Notes: generated from the sequence alone by a model not told the origin. A stretch of 64,000 nt of DNA from Rallus limicola (GCA_022605955.1 JAKCOZ010000001.1:76620520-76684519); one strand, 5' to 3'; shown: positions 44,201 through 57,919, numbered from the stretch's first letter. Numbers and translations: made by a program.

Positions 44201-47200
44201 AAGCCACAATGTCACAAATAAATAACATTAACAAGTGTATTATCCATTTTGAATTTATAATAAGAAAGAAACTCAAGGCCTCTGATAATTTCTTAGCAGA
44301 CAGCAGCTTTTGTTACCTGCTACTTGTACAGATCTGGCCCTCATCAGTTGTGAAAGGCTGCATAGACTCAAGTAGATGTCCAAACTACAGTTTATTTTCA
44401 CCTTTGTTGGTGTCATTTGTCACATCACATACTCCCTCTGCCTCATACAGCGTCTGTAAAATGGGATTCTTTAGATTTTATTCTACCTGACTATAAACTA
44501 TTTTGTCATCTTTGCCCTTGTAGCAGAACACTTCACAAAGGAAAATAATAGGAGTGAGAATGCATATTGAATGTTTGTTTGGGGCAGGGGGGGAGCCTGG
44601 CTTTGAAGCCCATAGGTATATTCATTTATCTGCATATAATGGATAAAGTTTATTAATAAAGCGATAAAACTTTTGAACAGTGTGGAGGCTTCTGCAGTGT
44701 GCAGATTCTAGGTGCTGCAGGACAGTTGGATTAGCACACTAGCTCGTAGTTTCTCAGCGGTTCAAAGTATATGGAAAGATAAATCCCCTTCCCTTTGGCA
44801 CATTTCCCTCGCTTCAGGCAGACTCTGTGTCCATTCTGTTTCTATTCCGTGTTTAAACTAAGGGCATCAGTTTCTTGGAACATCCCACACTGAACTTAAA
44901 CAGTAAAATAAATAGCATTTGAAAAGAGCTGTGAAGCCTGCGAATGTCTGTCCTCCTGTATCTCCTCCCCCCTGGGCTCGGTGTGCTTGCTCCATCTGCT
45001 GTAAAATGTTCTGGGGAAGTGTGCCGTGCCTGCCCCAGCATCACAGGGTGCTGCAAGGTCACTTTGAACCTCCAGCTTCTTATTCTGCAACTAAAAACAC
45101 TGCCCTTGTGTACAAGCTTCTGTTTCAATGTTATCTCTTTGGAATTCGGTATCAAACGCCTTTGCCTGTTCCAGATAGATCACACGCACAGTGTTTGGGA
45201 ACCACCGGCTTGTGCTGCATCAGGTTAAGTTCTTACTGTGTCTCATGAACGGCTGCTGCCTGTTGAAAGAGGAACAACTAGGGAAGAATGTCAATATATA
45301 TGGGTCTTTGTACTATGTTTTAACAAAGGATGTTGCAAATTAAATTTAACCTCCAAAATTGTCATAGTAAATAACTGAAATATCAGCACCAGACCAGTGA
45401 GGAATTTTGCATATGGTCTTTTAAGATTGTGGGGATAAATATCTAAGGGATGTGTGGTATTTTTCTATTTCTTCCAACGGAATGGGACTAGTATTTGCTC
45501 TCTCTTTCATTAAGCTTTGAATGTAGCTCAGTGTATTTTTAAGGCACTGTAAAGCATTATATGATAACAAAATAGGTTTGGTTTAATTATTTTTTTTTAT
45601 TCTTTAAAGTTACATTTGTTGCAAATCAATTTGATTTTTGCCTACCCAAGAGAACACAGCCATATTTTACCAATATAAGCTATTTTTGTTATTTTGAAAC
45701 ATTTTTTCCTTTTTCAAAATGTGCCCATAGGAAAAGTTTTAATGTTCTGGATGGGATCCTTTTCCCAGCAACTTTCTAGACTTTGAACAATTTGATTTGA
45801 GTAATATGATCTAGGGTATCTCCAGATTTCACTTGTGATTTTATTTTGAAGACTCTTCTGGTTCACACTCAGCACAGTCCAGGATAATACATCCTGTTTC
45901 AAGAATGTGTGACGATTCTAATATCAGTAAGGATATATGCCTACACACTTATTTCAAGAGGCATCTGTTTCACATCCTTGCAAATGAAGAGAAAAAGGAC
46001 AGCTTTCTTCTAGCAGTGCTTTGCTTTTGTTTTCTGTCTCACAGAAACTGGGTGCAGAACTGGTATCGTCTCTCAGGCATCTGTTGCTTTTGCTGCCAAG
46101 GTCAGCTCTGCGAGCTAACGTCGTACTGTTCACGTGGCTGTTCTGTGCTTTAGCTATTTCTCTGGTGTATTAAAAACAAACAGGCTCCTCTCCAGCGTCA
46201 GATGGTCATGTCTTCTCTTTAGTCCTCTGCCTCCTTTTTAACCTTTACAACTGTTAAAGCCCTAGGAAGATGCCCCGACCCCTTTACCCCATTCCGTCCT
46301 TAAAGTGCCCGTTATCCACCTGCCCAAATGCTGCACTCAGCAAGAGCTGAAGGTCTGTCTGGGGACACAGGGGTTAGGTTGTACTGAGTCACTAAGGAGA
46401 AATTATTACAGATCCCAAAATGGCAATGACTAAGGGTAAGAATGTATAGAGAATTGTTCCTATGAACAGCTGTTTAGCTCCAAAGATGGGCAGGAGACGG
46501 TGGTGAAGGTTATAGGAAAGCGCTGGGTTTTGTTTTGTTCTGGAACTACAGTGGCTTGTCTGTTCTTTTGCAACTACAGTAGCTTTTTTTTCCCTGTCTT
46601 GGGTGCAGGACCCATGTTAGGAGGGTTTCAGAATGAACTGGGAAATGTCAGTATACCAGATAATTGCAAAACTCAAAGTGTCTGTGCTCACTATTTAGGT
46701 CTTTACCATTTTGGCTACTTCATCCTCACTGCCACAAGGGTTATGGTCTGGGCTGTCTTCTTGAGTAAGCTTTGGTTTGACCGATCCAGTGAGCAATGCT
46801 GAACCTACCAATAACTAACACAAATGTCCCTTCTATGTATATAAACTCCTATAAAGAACCAACTGGAAAGAGCGCTATCACTGAAATATAGCCATCGTTA
46901 TTAAAATGGAAAAATACATCTTGACTTGGGCATGCGTAACAGTACCACCTGTGCTTTGTGCTTCTGCACTGTATCACCAGGGCTCCCTGCTGCACAGGGT
47001 AGTGTGCCAGCAGTCAGGAAAACTTCCTGACACTGAAAGGACCCAACTGCAGAGGTGCTGCTCTCACTCTGATCTCCTTCTTTAAAGGTGCCCAAAAAGC
47101 ACTTAAAGAGGCTGGAAGAGAACTCCCCCTAGCTCCAACGCTAATGTTAATTACAGAAAACCTCACAAGCCACAGCGGAGTGGTTGTGTGAGCAACTCTG

Positions 47201-49257
47201 CAGTACTTATATAGTATTGGAGGTGAAGAAAGTAGCTTTGAAAAATACTAAACCAGCTGTGCTTTTGTATGTGAGAGCATCCTCTGAACCTCCCAATGTC
47301 CAGATTCGTCTACCCTGCACCATTGTGTGATTCTAGTGCCCTAGAAGTACAGACAGTATTTCAGTTTAGAAGCTCGATATTTTCTGGGTTTATAACCCTG
47401 TAAGCCAAAGAAATTCTTTTCCTTTTATATCTCTAATTTAATGACAAGCTTCCTGTTGTGATAAGTGCAGCTGTGACAACACAGGGCTGGAATCCAGGGG
47501 ATGCTAGAACAACCCTTGGACAAACAAAGTGTTGGCTCTTGGTAGAAAGAAGGTGGTATCTGCAGATCTTCATATGAGTCCAAAAGACGGCTCAGTGGTA
47601 GAAAAGGCAATTCTAAATTTCTCCCCCTTGTGACCTATAAAAACATACCCGACAGTCAACTTTTTCTGGTTCCAAATATCAATACTGGACTCCAAACAAA
47701 ACACAACAAACACAAACCCAAGAATGAGCCCCAACTATGGGAAATAAAACATACTAAAATTTAGACAATTTAATGAGAAATCAAGTGCAATTCCCTTGGC
47801 ATACTCACACAATTTAAGATAATGCAAACAGTAACATTATAAGTAGTTAGCTGTTAGAGTTTATTGCTCTCTCCCCTGGGACCCAGGAGGAGACCTGTAC
47901 CTCATTTTTATTACTATATGGTCAAAACTGCCTACAAGTGAGAAATAATTTAAAATTCAGGTCATTAAAAATCACATTCCTCTAGTATAAAGTAATAAAT
48001 CCTCTGAAGAGAAAGGCCTACTGCCATAACTCTAAAGATTTAATATCCTTAAATATCTAAAGGATAGAAATTGATGACTGGAACAAGGATAAGGTCAATA
48101 TAACATTGTCAACTCAATGAAATATATCAATGAAGATGGAAAACATAGCAAATCTCTTGCTGACAAAAGACAATGGGGGACTTCGAGCTATTTATTTCTA
48201 ATGTATTTTGAAATCTACAGTCAAAAATCTTCAGTCTTGCCATTGGTTACTCAAGTTGTATCTCACTGTACTCCTTAGCCCATAAAATCTCGTTTTATAG
48301 CAGCAATGAAATCTTCCTAATTTGAAAATAAAACTGTATGAAAAGATGTTGATAGGAGGAAAGCCTTCCTGTTGAAAAACGGGCTTGCTACTAGAGACCT
48401 TCATTCTGTAATAGCTCTTACTCAGGAAAAAAAAAAATTCAACATACTTTGAATAATACTCTGTTTTGTGTCAGGCTGCAAAAAAATTTTATTCATACCC
48501 AGAGAATCAAGTTCATTCCAAACTACGCAGTTAATTCCTTCATATTCCATAAAAAGACAGTAATGCTGCCGTGCCCCTGTGTAACAGTCTTGCATTATAA
48601 TTATGCGGTCCAGCAACATACCCCAACTTGTCAACATGAACTTCAGCGTTGAATGGAGATGCATGGTAAACCAGATTTCATAGCCAGCAGAGTTCAGAAA
48701 TCTGGTGATTTGAGAAACAAAAGAGATTTCAAGCCTCGGGATTTATTTTTGAACTGCAAAAAAAGGTTTGAGTCATAAAGCTGTTGGGATATGAGGAGTG
48801 AGAAGTCTGATGGGAATGGTCAGGACAAAGGGCCCTCAAGTCGCTGTTAGTTATCTTAAAAAGTAGCTTGTGGATGAGGGAGAGAAAGGTTGGGCATGGA
48901 AGCCAATACACACCTTGGATGTGTATTTTAAGTGAAGGAGATAGAAGAGCTGAAAGGGTTACAGTTAAATGGGTGCAATAGCCAGTGAAATCCAAATCCA
49001 AAGCAGCTCACAATGATATGAATCCTTTTACTTCCCAAAGTTTTCTATGAACTGGTTTCTTACACTTGTGGGTTCTTTATTAGGACTATAGGGTTACTGT
49101 AATAATAACAGACCACATAAGCATTAATCATAACATAGTATTAACAATAATTTTTTTTTCTGTTATTTGTATTTCCTAACTCTCAGATTTTGCAGATATT
49201 ACCAAATTACTGTTACTACTTTGTAGGACAGAAGTGCTTGAAAACACTCAAACCAGA
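41252..49257. other. Long intergenic block, no gene recognised
   Basis: About 8 kb between CR1 copies. It holds a perfect 13-bp inverted repeat at 42104-42134 and a possible ancient LINE remnant at about 42520-42850 (see findings). A frame pair around 44919-45248 is open on both strands without family resemblance. No supportable exon was found. Confidence 0.55.
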
Positions 49258-50105
49258 GTCACTCAGCAGCCAGACTGGAGCAATGGACACACATTGACCC
49301 CACTCGAGGTTGCCTGAAATCAAATGCAAAATGCAAAATAACATCTGGATTTAATGTAAGAATGCTGGAAAAATCTGGCAAAACATGAAATAGCTCCAGG
49401 GCTATAGCTCTGTGGACAAAGCTGGGGACTGACTGGGACATAAAGGACTTGGGGATCCTGGTAGACATCCAAGTTAGAGCATGCATCGGCAGTGCCCCAC
49501 GGAAATGGAGGCTGAGCACATACTAGGCAGTAGCAACAAGAAGGTAGCTGAAGATCATGAGAAGTGATTCTGTTTCTCCAGTAGTGCTTGTAAGGCCATG
49601 TCTAGAGATCAGTGTCTGGTTTGGGGCTCTTGAATACAAGAGCAATATGAACAAACTGAAGTGAATCTAGTGAAAGGTCATCAAGAAGATTTATTTGGGT
49701 GATAGGATGTACAAAGAGAATCTGAGAAAGCTGGGTTCCTTCAGCCTTAAGGAAAGAAGGTCTAGGGGAGATCTTACCCCTGTATGTAATTACCCAACAG
49801 AAGTATGCCAAGGAGACAGAATCAGATATGACTCGGAGGTGAAGAAGGGAAGGATGAGAAGTGATGAGCACGAGTTGGGCCATGGGAAATTACAGTGGAT
49901 GAGAGGGAAAAAGTCACTGTGAAGCTGCTCAACACAGGGACACAGACACAGATAGTTTGTGGAGTTTTCATTTCTTGGAGATGCTCAAGACTCAACTGTA
50001 CAAGTCCTTGAGCAACCTGATATAACTTAGAAGTTAGCCTTGCTGTCAGCAGCAGGTTGTACTAGATGACCTCTAGAGGTCCCTTCCAAATTGAATTAAT
50101 AACTG
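49258..50105 (+). mobile_element. Old CR1 LINE, about 0.85 kb, plus strand
   Basis: Landmarks in order: 'gacttggggatcctggtaga' (DLGILVD), 'tcaagaagatttatttgg', 'gaatctgagaaagctgggtt', 'aaggaaagaaggtctagggg', 'ggagatgctcaagactcaac' and the 3' terminus 'agatgacctctagaggtccc' then 'ttccaaattgaatt'. Many indels are present and no octamer tail can be distinguished. It is inactive. Confidence 0.85.
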
Positions 50106-53100
50106 AATTTATAATTTTTTAGTTCTCATTTATATTAAAACCTTTTTTACCCCAATTCTTGCAGTTTTACAGGGATTTTGAGTAAGTGTAAATAATATAT
50201 AAAATATCCATGTAAGTAGCAGAGTAAACAAGAATCACGTCCATCAAAGCTCAGATTTGGCCATGTGTGACCATTAGCTAGAGTCATGGCACTGGGCAGT
50301 CTGGACTTCTGCCTGGAGAAAACAGCCCGCAGTCTGGACTGGAGAAGTTTGTATCTGCTTGAAATGGGAAAATTCACTCAGCCCACATGCTTAAGTATAT
50401 GCCAGTGCTGGTCACGTCAGTGTCCAATGGGAGTTAACCCCATATTGAGAAGATTCACTTGTAAAAATGAAATTTTCCTTAAAACCTTCCTCTTTCTTGG
50501 ACAGTAGTTCCTGAAAGGGAACTGCACAGGGAGTTGCATGAAAACTCCCATGTCCCTGTTAGGACAACCTGACCTATTGTGTGTGTTCAATTGCAAGTAA
50601 TTGCTCTAGCATCTACCTCGTAAATGAGGAAAGTTAATTGAAAATTGCTCTCAGCACACAGAGCTTGACACTGGGGGAGTATTGTCTCTCCGTGCTATAG
50701 TGATTTGATTGGGGCTGCTGTCAGATGTTATATATGCTATGTTCAACTCAGTGCTGAAAAGCCGTCTTTGCCATTTGCCCTGTTCTCACAGGCAGGGAAG
50801 CTCAAGCCATTGTTTCTGATTTGCTTTCAGTTGTTGCAGTCTTCGTGCCGATAATTTAACAGCCTATAACTTAGATGAGGATAACAAGGATATCTCTTTG
50901 GAGTAATATGGAGCAAAGCCATATGAAAGGATAATTAATTCCAGTTTCATGGTACTGCATGCATCCTGATTTATCTGTTGCAGCAGTCATTTGCTCTGTG
51001 AAGTTTGGTAGCAATTTTGCAGTATGTATGGGCCTGCTCCACTGTCCCATAAATTGAAACTACACTTTTGGCTTCAGCGGACTTTGAATTCAGTTTTATC
51101 ACCATTCTCATCTCAGTGTCTCAGAGTGCTTTGTAATTACACCTGAATAAATCTTCGCTGTATCTCTCTCTCTCCTCCATACAGCAGTTCGCTTTCTCCA
51201 GAGGGCAGGGCAGAAGGTGGAGAACAAGAGACAAGCGCAAAGCTGGCCATAGTGACTTGCCAAGGGAGTGTACACATGCAAAAAACAGGGCCCACCTACT
51301 TTCAAGTCTGTGTTGATTTAAAAAGGAAAGAAATCTGATATATGCTTATCCTTGCCCTTATTCCATTTGGCTATAGTGTACATATAATGCACCTTAGAAA
51401 GCAAGATGGCAGCAGATACACCGCCATTTTAAAGTGTCACGGAGTGTTCACTTGGAGGGAACATAAGGAGCAAGGTTACAACTAAATTGTTTCCATTTTC
51501 TACAGGTTGTGCAATGTGTGAACATGCTTAAAAAGAAGGGAGCAAAATAATTTTTACAGCTGTTATCGAAATAAATTAGTAACAGGTTTCACTCTGCAAT
51601 AAAGACAAAGAGAAAAGGACCAGAAGTTTAAAGAAATAATAGCTCTGAAGCATTTTTATTTTCAAAACAGATTTGGGGTCCTAGGATGGAAATCCCATTG
51701 ACTGTCTCATTTGTGTTGGCTTTACTTTTGTTTTCAGACTGAGAAGGAGGGATGTTCCAGACATACAAGGTTTGCTTTTCTCATCTCCCATCCAAAAAAA
51801 CCCCAGTATACCCCAAGATTTAAATGCAAGGAAAAACAGTCGTAAACCTGAATTGACTTTTTTTTTTTTTTTCAAATCTCACTAATCCAGAAATACTTTG
51901 TTGGTTACAAATCCCTGAAATGGGTTGCTGTTTGACCAGGTAAGCTAGCAGTGTGCATTTCTGTACATTTCAGCATGCATCGCTGCTTATGGTTATGAAT
52001 TTAAAAGCTCTTACAGAGTCCCTCCAGGGAGGTTTCCAGATTATCTATTCAGTTATTTCCAGTAACAGTTTGTTTATTTTGCTTTGGGATTAACTCAGTT
52101 CATTCTCTTTCTGATTTTTTTTTATAGTCCAGAAATATCTGTACTGTGAGTGTGTTCCCAATCTTTAGTTTGTTCATTCTAGGGGTTAAGTCTCCTGTGT
52201 CATGTTATAAGAGTTTCAACCCTTCTCAGTTTTTTTTCCTTTGTCTCCATACAGCTGCACCAGCCACAAGCATCGCCTGATCGAGACCATTCAACCCCCC
52301 TTTTTTAAATTCAACAGCAGTCCGGGTGTCTCTGCCCTCTGGAGTGGTGAATTCTGCTGGCTGACACCACTCCAGAGGAAGAAGAAATTCTTTTCTTGGC
52401 AAAGTACTTGCTTATTCTTTTAACATAGGCTTCTGTAAAGAGGAAGGACTGACATTATTTTTGTTATTATTCTGCCTGTTTTGGTACAGAGAGTTTTCTC
52501 AGCACGGAGCCCTGGCCGTGCTAGGCACTGTATATATATATATATATGTGAGGACAAGTTCCAGCCTTGAAAATCTCACCCTTTTAAAAACTGAAACCGC
52601 CAAAGATAGGGGGAAATCTTTCTGTAAACAAACAGGGTGAGTATCATTGTGCATAAGCTCAATTTCTTCTTTCAGGTCCTTGAAAATCACCCCTGTGGAG
52701 GGTCAGGAGGGAAGGCAGCTCAGGTTTCTCCTGCTTTCGGAGTGGTTAAACTGCTGCATGGGAGCCTTTCTGCTTATGTGCCTGCAGCCTGGCACAATGG
52801 CTCTACCCCACCCTTTACTCCTTCCCCTCATCACCCCCCTTGTATCTCTTGTATGGGGTGATGGAGGAAGGGAGGGAGGTAGAGGCCCCAGTACTGCCTG
52901 GCTTCATAGCAGGATGGGGGTTGGAGTCAGCTCTGCAAGTCTCACATTCATGGTGTGCCAGTGACGGATGTGTCGAGGTCAGGGTCTGTCGGTCTTGAAG
53001 AACACACCTCTTTTCTTTTTCTGACCTCTGGCAGCAGAGGGGTCAAATGCCTGGCATCTTACTGCCATCTGAAAGGGTGAAACTGCTCCTGGCCCATCGC

Positions 53101-55263
53101 TGTGTCAGCGGGTGTCGATGAGTGTGCTTACTAATAAAGGGGTGGGAAAAGCGGTGTGGCATCACAGTAAAAAGGGAAGGAAGAACAAGAAAATGAGAGA
53201 GGACTGATGGGAGAAGGGTTAATGTGCAAATTCTTGTTATTGGCAAAATGAACACACAAGCCAAGAATTTGGTCTAATTAAAATCTTAACATACTAACTA
53301 ATATACAACACACAGTTAATTAGTAGTACTAGTATAGTTACACAACACAAATGCTCGCAGCTAAAATTATCTAATTAACATAAAATAAGTCCCATTAATA
53401 TAACACTTACCAACTGTTATACAAGGAAATCAGCCTTCCAGTTCTACCCCTCATTGTCCCGTGTTATGCTGCTTTCCACAGCTTCTCTGTATCCTGGGGT
53501 TAATGGCACGAGTCTTCCTTATAAGCAAAGCAAGTGGTGGGTTTGCAGCAAGGTATCACCATCCGGCATGTCATGGCCCTGGTAACACCACCAGCCCTTG
53601 CTGTCCCTGCCCAGACCACAGCCCAGCACCCCATTTCAGCTGCCCAGGGCCACTGGTCTGTGCTCTAGAGGTGCTGCAACAAGGCTGGTTTCTGGCTCCC
53701 CACAGCCCTGACCTGCCCAGCCACGGGTCCCTGGAGCCAAGCCCGCACATGGGCCTACGCACTGACCATCCCCAGCCCCATTGCCCCACCTGGCCCTCCT
53801 TGGGCTGTGTCTGAACTCGGTAAATGGTTTATTGGCTTGACGTCTTCAGTATCATCCTGTGCCTGTACTTTGAGATGTATTCTGTGTCCTCACAGATCAG
53901 CTTCTGCTGTCCTCCTACATTGTTATACTAGGGTTATAAATATGTCATAATTTGCAGACTATCAGCTTGTTACTATTGTCTGTATGAAAACTACTCTGAC
54001 GTATGGTGATGCCATATGATTATACCATACATTTCTGCCACATGATTGTACTCAGCTCTAGAGGTAAGTGAAAGTTAAGTAAATTAGGCAATAGACACCT
54101 GGACTTTGCAATTTAGGAAATTGCTGTTATGGCTGAATAAGCTAAAGCACCATTCCAGCCGGGCCAGAACAAGTCCAGACAAAGTCTGACACGTCCTGAG
54201 ATGTTGCTGGGTTAGTACAAAGCCTGCGGACTGTCCCTAACCATGGCAGCTACCTCCAGGGCTAGGAGGAGGCTCCAGTTGGGTGCACAGGGCTGGGGAG
54301 GAGGGAGGGACGCTTCTTCGGGAGTGGAGGGAGGAGGGAGGTTTGGCAGACAGCCACCCAGCAAATGCAAAACATCCTTTGCCTGAAGGCAACCCGATGC
54401 CCAAGAGATACTGGGGTGCAGCATACTGTGGGGTCTCCTCTGTCCCGGTGCTATTGTAGGTGACTTCTTTTTATGCCAGCATACCTGAGGAAACAGTTGT
54501 GACTGCCTCAGCACTGAATCCACCACTGGCTAATGATCATCACAAAGGTAGGATTTAGTCTCCCTTTTAATTATTGTTAGCCTTCCCTGACTTGACTTGT
54601 TGTAAGTTCTGGGAAGGTTGTCTGTGATTTGGTAGTATGTGCACTGCAGATGTTGGTATTACCATAGTGTGGGGGGTGCCCTAAGGCAAAAAACATAGCT
54701 TCAAGTAACACAGCTGTACATCTGCCACATCTGTCACAGATTTAAGCAATTATGAGATTGGACATTACATATGGTTATCTGAAAACTGTATGGAAAGGAA
54801 ACTATCTCCTGGGTACCTTCCCTAGGAAAGAAAAGGGTTTGCTTTTGTCACTGTACCTACAGCCTTTTGGTCATGCCATAACCTTCTCAGTTGTAACTCC
54901 CACCTGCCACTCTGTGTGAAATCAAATTCAGAGGCATTATCCCACCTTTGAACAAGGCACTGTAATGGTCAGAGCACCATGGTGGGAGCTTGGGTTCCTG
55001 GGTCCCACCATGGCCATAGCCCTACTTCCACGGACACCAGATGCAACTTCCTAGCATGACAAAGCCTCCTTAGCTTTGCCAATGGTGTGACCAGAAACAG
55101 CAAGTCATGTTCTTCCACCTTCACGAGTTTCACCTGAAATGTATGTAAAACTGTACATGTGCACACAGAGAGAGAGAATTATTTTATATGCATTGATTGG
55201 TATTTTCATTTCTAATCTCCCAAGGTCAGATGATACTATATTTTAAATTCTCTGATTTTTAGG
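50106..55263. other. Intergenic sequence, no gene recognised
   Basis: About 5.2 kb. It contains a TA microsatellite (52531-52547), a perfect 14-bp inverted repeat (52336-52378), a TAATTA-rich stretch (about 53270-53410) and a GC-rich patch at 53560-53815 with a 117-codon open frame that I do not recognise. No supportable exon was found. Confidence 0.55.
52531..52547. repeat. (TA)8 microsatellite
   Basis: A short uninterrupted TA run of 17 bases. Confidence 0.9.
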
Positions 55264-55843
55264 CTTTAATAAAAACAGCTTATCCCCCTCTACTCTGCCC
55301 TAGTCAGGCCCCACCTGGAGGATTGTGTCCAGTTCTGGGCTCCCTGGTATAAAAAAAGACACAGATGTCCTGGAAAAAGTCCAGAGGAGGGCTACAAAGT
55401 TGATTAAAGGCCTGGAACATCTCCCCTATGAGGAAAGGCTGAATGAACAGGGGCTGTTCAGCCTTGAGAAAAGAAGACTAAGAGAGGATCTGATTAATGT
55501 TTATAAATATCTCAAGTGTGGGAGACAGGAGGAAATGGCCAGCCCCTTTTCAGTGGTCTGTGGAGACAGGACAAGGGGCAATGGCCTTAAGCTGGAACAC
55601 AGGAAGTTCTGCACCAATATGCAAAAGAACTTCACAGTGAGGGTGACAGAGACTGGAACAGGCTGCCCAGGGGGGTTGTGGAGTCTCCTTCTCTGGAGAT
55701 ATTCAAGACCCTTCTGGACGCCTACCTGTGCAACCTGTCCTAGGGAACCTGCTTTGTCCAGGAGGGTTGGACCCCAAGATCTTTTGAGGTCCCTTCCAAC
55801 CCCTAAAGTTCTGTGATTCTGTGATTCTGTGATTCTGTGATTT
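55264..55843 (+). mobile_element. CR1 LINE 3' fragment with octamer tail, plus strand
   Basis: Begins near 'cctctactctgccctagtca' and runs through 'gaggattgtgtccagttctg', 'gagaggatctgattaatg' and 'ggaacaggctgcccaggggg' to a tail of four TTCTGTGA units (about 55808-55843). An open frame at 55325-55816 preserves the ORF2 end ([36 protein letters not shown]). It is the same subfamily as the copies at 24994 and 26236, and 5'-truncated to about 0.6 kb. Confidence 0.95.
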
Positions 55844-56970
55844 GTTAGAAGGAGAGTGCCCCAACATCTGATGTTTCTTCTGGGAAACATGAAATCTACA
55901 GACGCCCAAGCCCAAACAAAAATGTTGGCATCTATCAACATCTCATGATTAATAAAGAAATGTCTTGGTTTTAGGTGCTTTACTCAAGAATTCCGAAGGC
56001 TTGAGGTGATCTCTATGGTTGAGGTTGTTCCACCTCCTCCACCAGTGAAATTCAAAACCCTAGAAGAAAAAAAAAAACATAACCCAGAAACTTTTATAAA
56101 TTCTGTAAAAATACATTATTTCTCGCTCAGTTACATATTTTTCTTTCTGCCTGCCCTCTCTCTTTTCCCATGAATATGAGATATAAGGCAAATGAGTTAT
56201 CTGAGGTTTAATGCTCTACCTTTCTCCCAATAAGCATGCAATTGTAATAAAAAACACCTGTCGTGCCTCCCTATAAAGAGCGGAACATAGATATAAAAAG
56301 ATTCATTGTCTTGTGTCTTGTTTCATTTTTGTCTCCATAAGATAGGAACATGGAGGCATCAAAATGCGTAACAGGATTTGAGTTTGCTTTGTAACCTGGA
56401 ATTTATTTGCTTAAATTCAATTAGCGTCTCATCCGTCAAACACAGAGCAGCTCTTAAGAGGGAACAGATCAAAATCTAGTAATCAGGAACGTGCTGAGCT
56501 TCGCCCACATGATGTCAGCCAGTTCCCATATGGCTTTTCTTATGCCTCAGGTTTCTTTCAAGACTGGGTCCTTGACTTCCAAGTTCCCAGTGTCAGCCAA
56601 GTAGCTCTTGGTGCAAAGATTGAGTAATGCACAAATTAAGGATTTGGGTCTGATTTTATTCCTTCTGAAATAAATGGCAACCCTCCTCACAGCTCCGGTG
56701 GGAGAAAGGTCCTCTGCGTTCCTTCACTAGCTGATTGCAACCCAGTGCAGAAAGAACTGCCAGATAATTCATAATATCACAGAGCCTTTGTCTTACTGGA
56801 AGGCTTTTTATCATCAAGCGTTCAACTTTAATCCTAGCCATAAATTTACATGGCTCATAATCAATGTGTTAGTAAAAAGAATGGCTGGATGGCAAGTTTG
56901 TAAGTCATTGATGGTGGGAGTTTCAGGCTGAAGAGTTTTGGGCTTCGGATAAACAGCTGGTTCATTTATC
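55844..56970. other. Region upstream of the candidate alternative promoter
   Basis: About 1.1 kb, AT-rich, with no gene or repeat recognised. It lies just upstream of the AP-1/TATA cluster at 56971-57052. Confidence 0.55.
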
Positions 56971-57052
56971 TGAGTCAGCTCACTCAAATAACCTCCCTCA
57001 TGGCTCTGACTTCACCTGCCTCTGCAAATGAGTCACGGAGTGTTATAAAAAG
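56971..57052 (+). promoter_or_regulatory. Candidate TATA promoter with AP-1/MARE sites
   Basis: TGAGTCAGC (56971-56979, a MARE/NF-E2-type site), TGAGTCAC (57029-57036, AP-1) and TATAAAAAG (57044-57052) lie in order on the plus strand. A start site would be expected near 57075-57080. A good splice donor follows at 57235. The motifs are seen; the promoter function is inferred. Confidence 0.5.
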
Positions 57053-57076
57053 CGAGGACCTGCCAAGTCTCTTTTT

Positions 57077-57234
57077 CTTGGAACTGAGTGGAAATTTCAG
57101 CAAGCAGCTGCTCTTTCATTAGTTTATACTTTTCCTCTGTGGGTTTCTCTAAGCGGGCCTGGAATCACAGAAACTTCGGAGCATAAAGGACTTGTTGCTC
57201 TGTTTGGATAACCGTGGGGCAGTCCTGCAGATAG
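57077..57234 (+). other. Candidate alternative non-coding first exon (possibly EPS8)
   Basis: Starts about 25-30 bp after the TATA box and ends at ATAG|GTACGT (donor GT at 57235-57236). No long frame lies inside, so it would be 5' UTR. Synteny makes EPS8 the likely gene. There is no transcript evidence, and the exon start is a guess from TATA spacing. Confidence 0.35.
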
Positions 57235-57919
57235 GTACGTGCTTGGTCTTGATCTGATTTGGATCTTCATGAGGAACCCTAGTGAAGCCTGGGAGGAAAC
57301 GCGGGAACATAATTAAGCAGGTTTGTAGATGTTTCAGGACTGGCAATTCGATCCTGTCAAAAAGCAGAAGTAGAACCTCAAAAATCAGATTAGCTCTCCT
57401 ACATGCTGCCTGGAGGGGGGTTCTTTTGGTCCGTCCGATGCTGTTAAAAGACTTAGGTTTTCTAGCTTTTCTATGGAGTCACAGAAGGCAAAAAAAATTA
57501 TTTGAAAGGGAAAGTGGTGAAAAACGAGCTTCTTGGGGAACAGCCCGATTTTAGGGGTGGAAGTGGCTTATGAGAGAAATCACAACCGTGGTGGCAACAG
57601 CGCAGCGGCAGGGCTTGGGCTACCTGTAAGCATGCCAGCAGTAGTTAGTGCCTGTGCAGGGACCACTGCCCTGTGCTGAATGAAAGCCCCATGCAAGCTG
57701 CCAGGGTCAGGTGTAACATAGTGCCAGGTGGAAGCAACACAAGCAGCTGGGATGCTTCATCCGGGACTTCCAGTGAGGACGGGAGACTCTGGTTCTCCTG
57801 GTTGACTCGATCCAAAGGTGGTTTACATACACCTGCTTCTCCGGGGAAGGATTTTGCTTACGAGCCTTGGTAGGTTTTGTGAGTGTCTTCCCCCCCACCC
57901 TCTCCACGTTTTTATTTCA

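Noticed and set aside
44853..45248. Overlapping open frames on both strands around 45 kb
   Set aside because: About 100 codons each, no family resemblance, and no splice or start context.
53461..53814. 117-codon plus-strand frame in a GC-rich patch
   Set aside because: Proline, cysteine and histidine rich without a recognisable domain, no promoter or splice context; the opposite strand is also open. Treated as chance.
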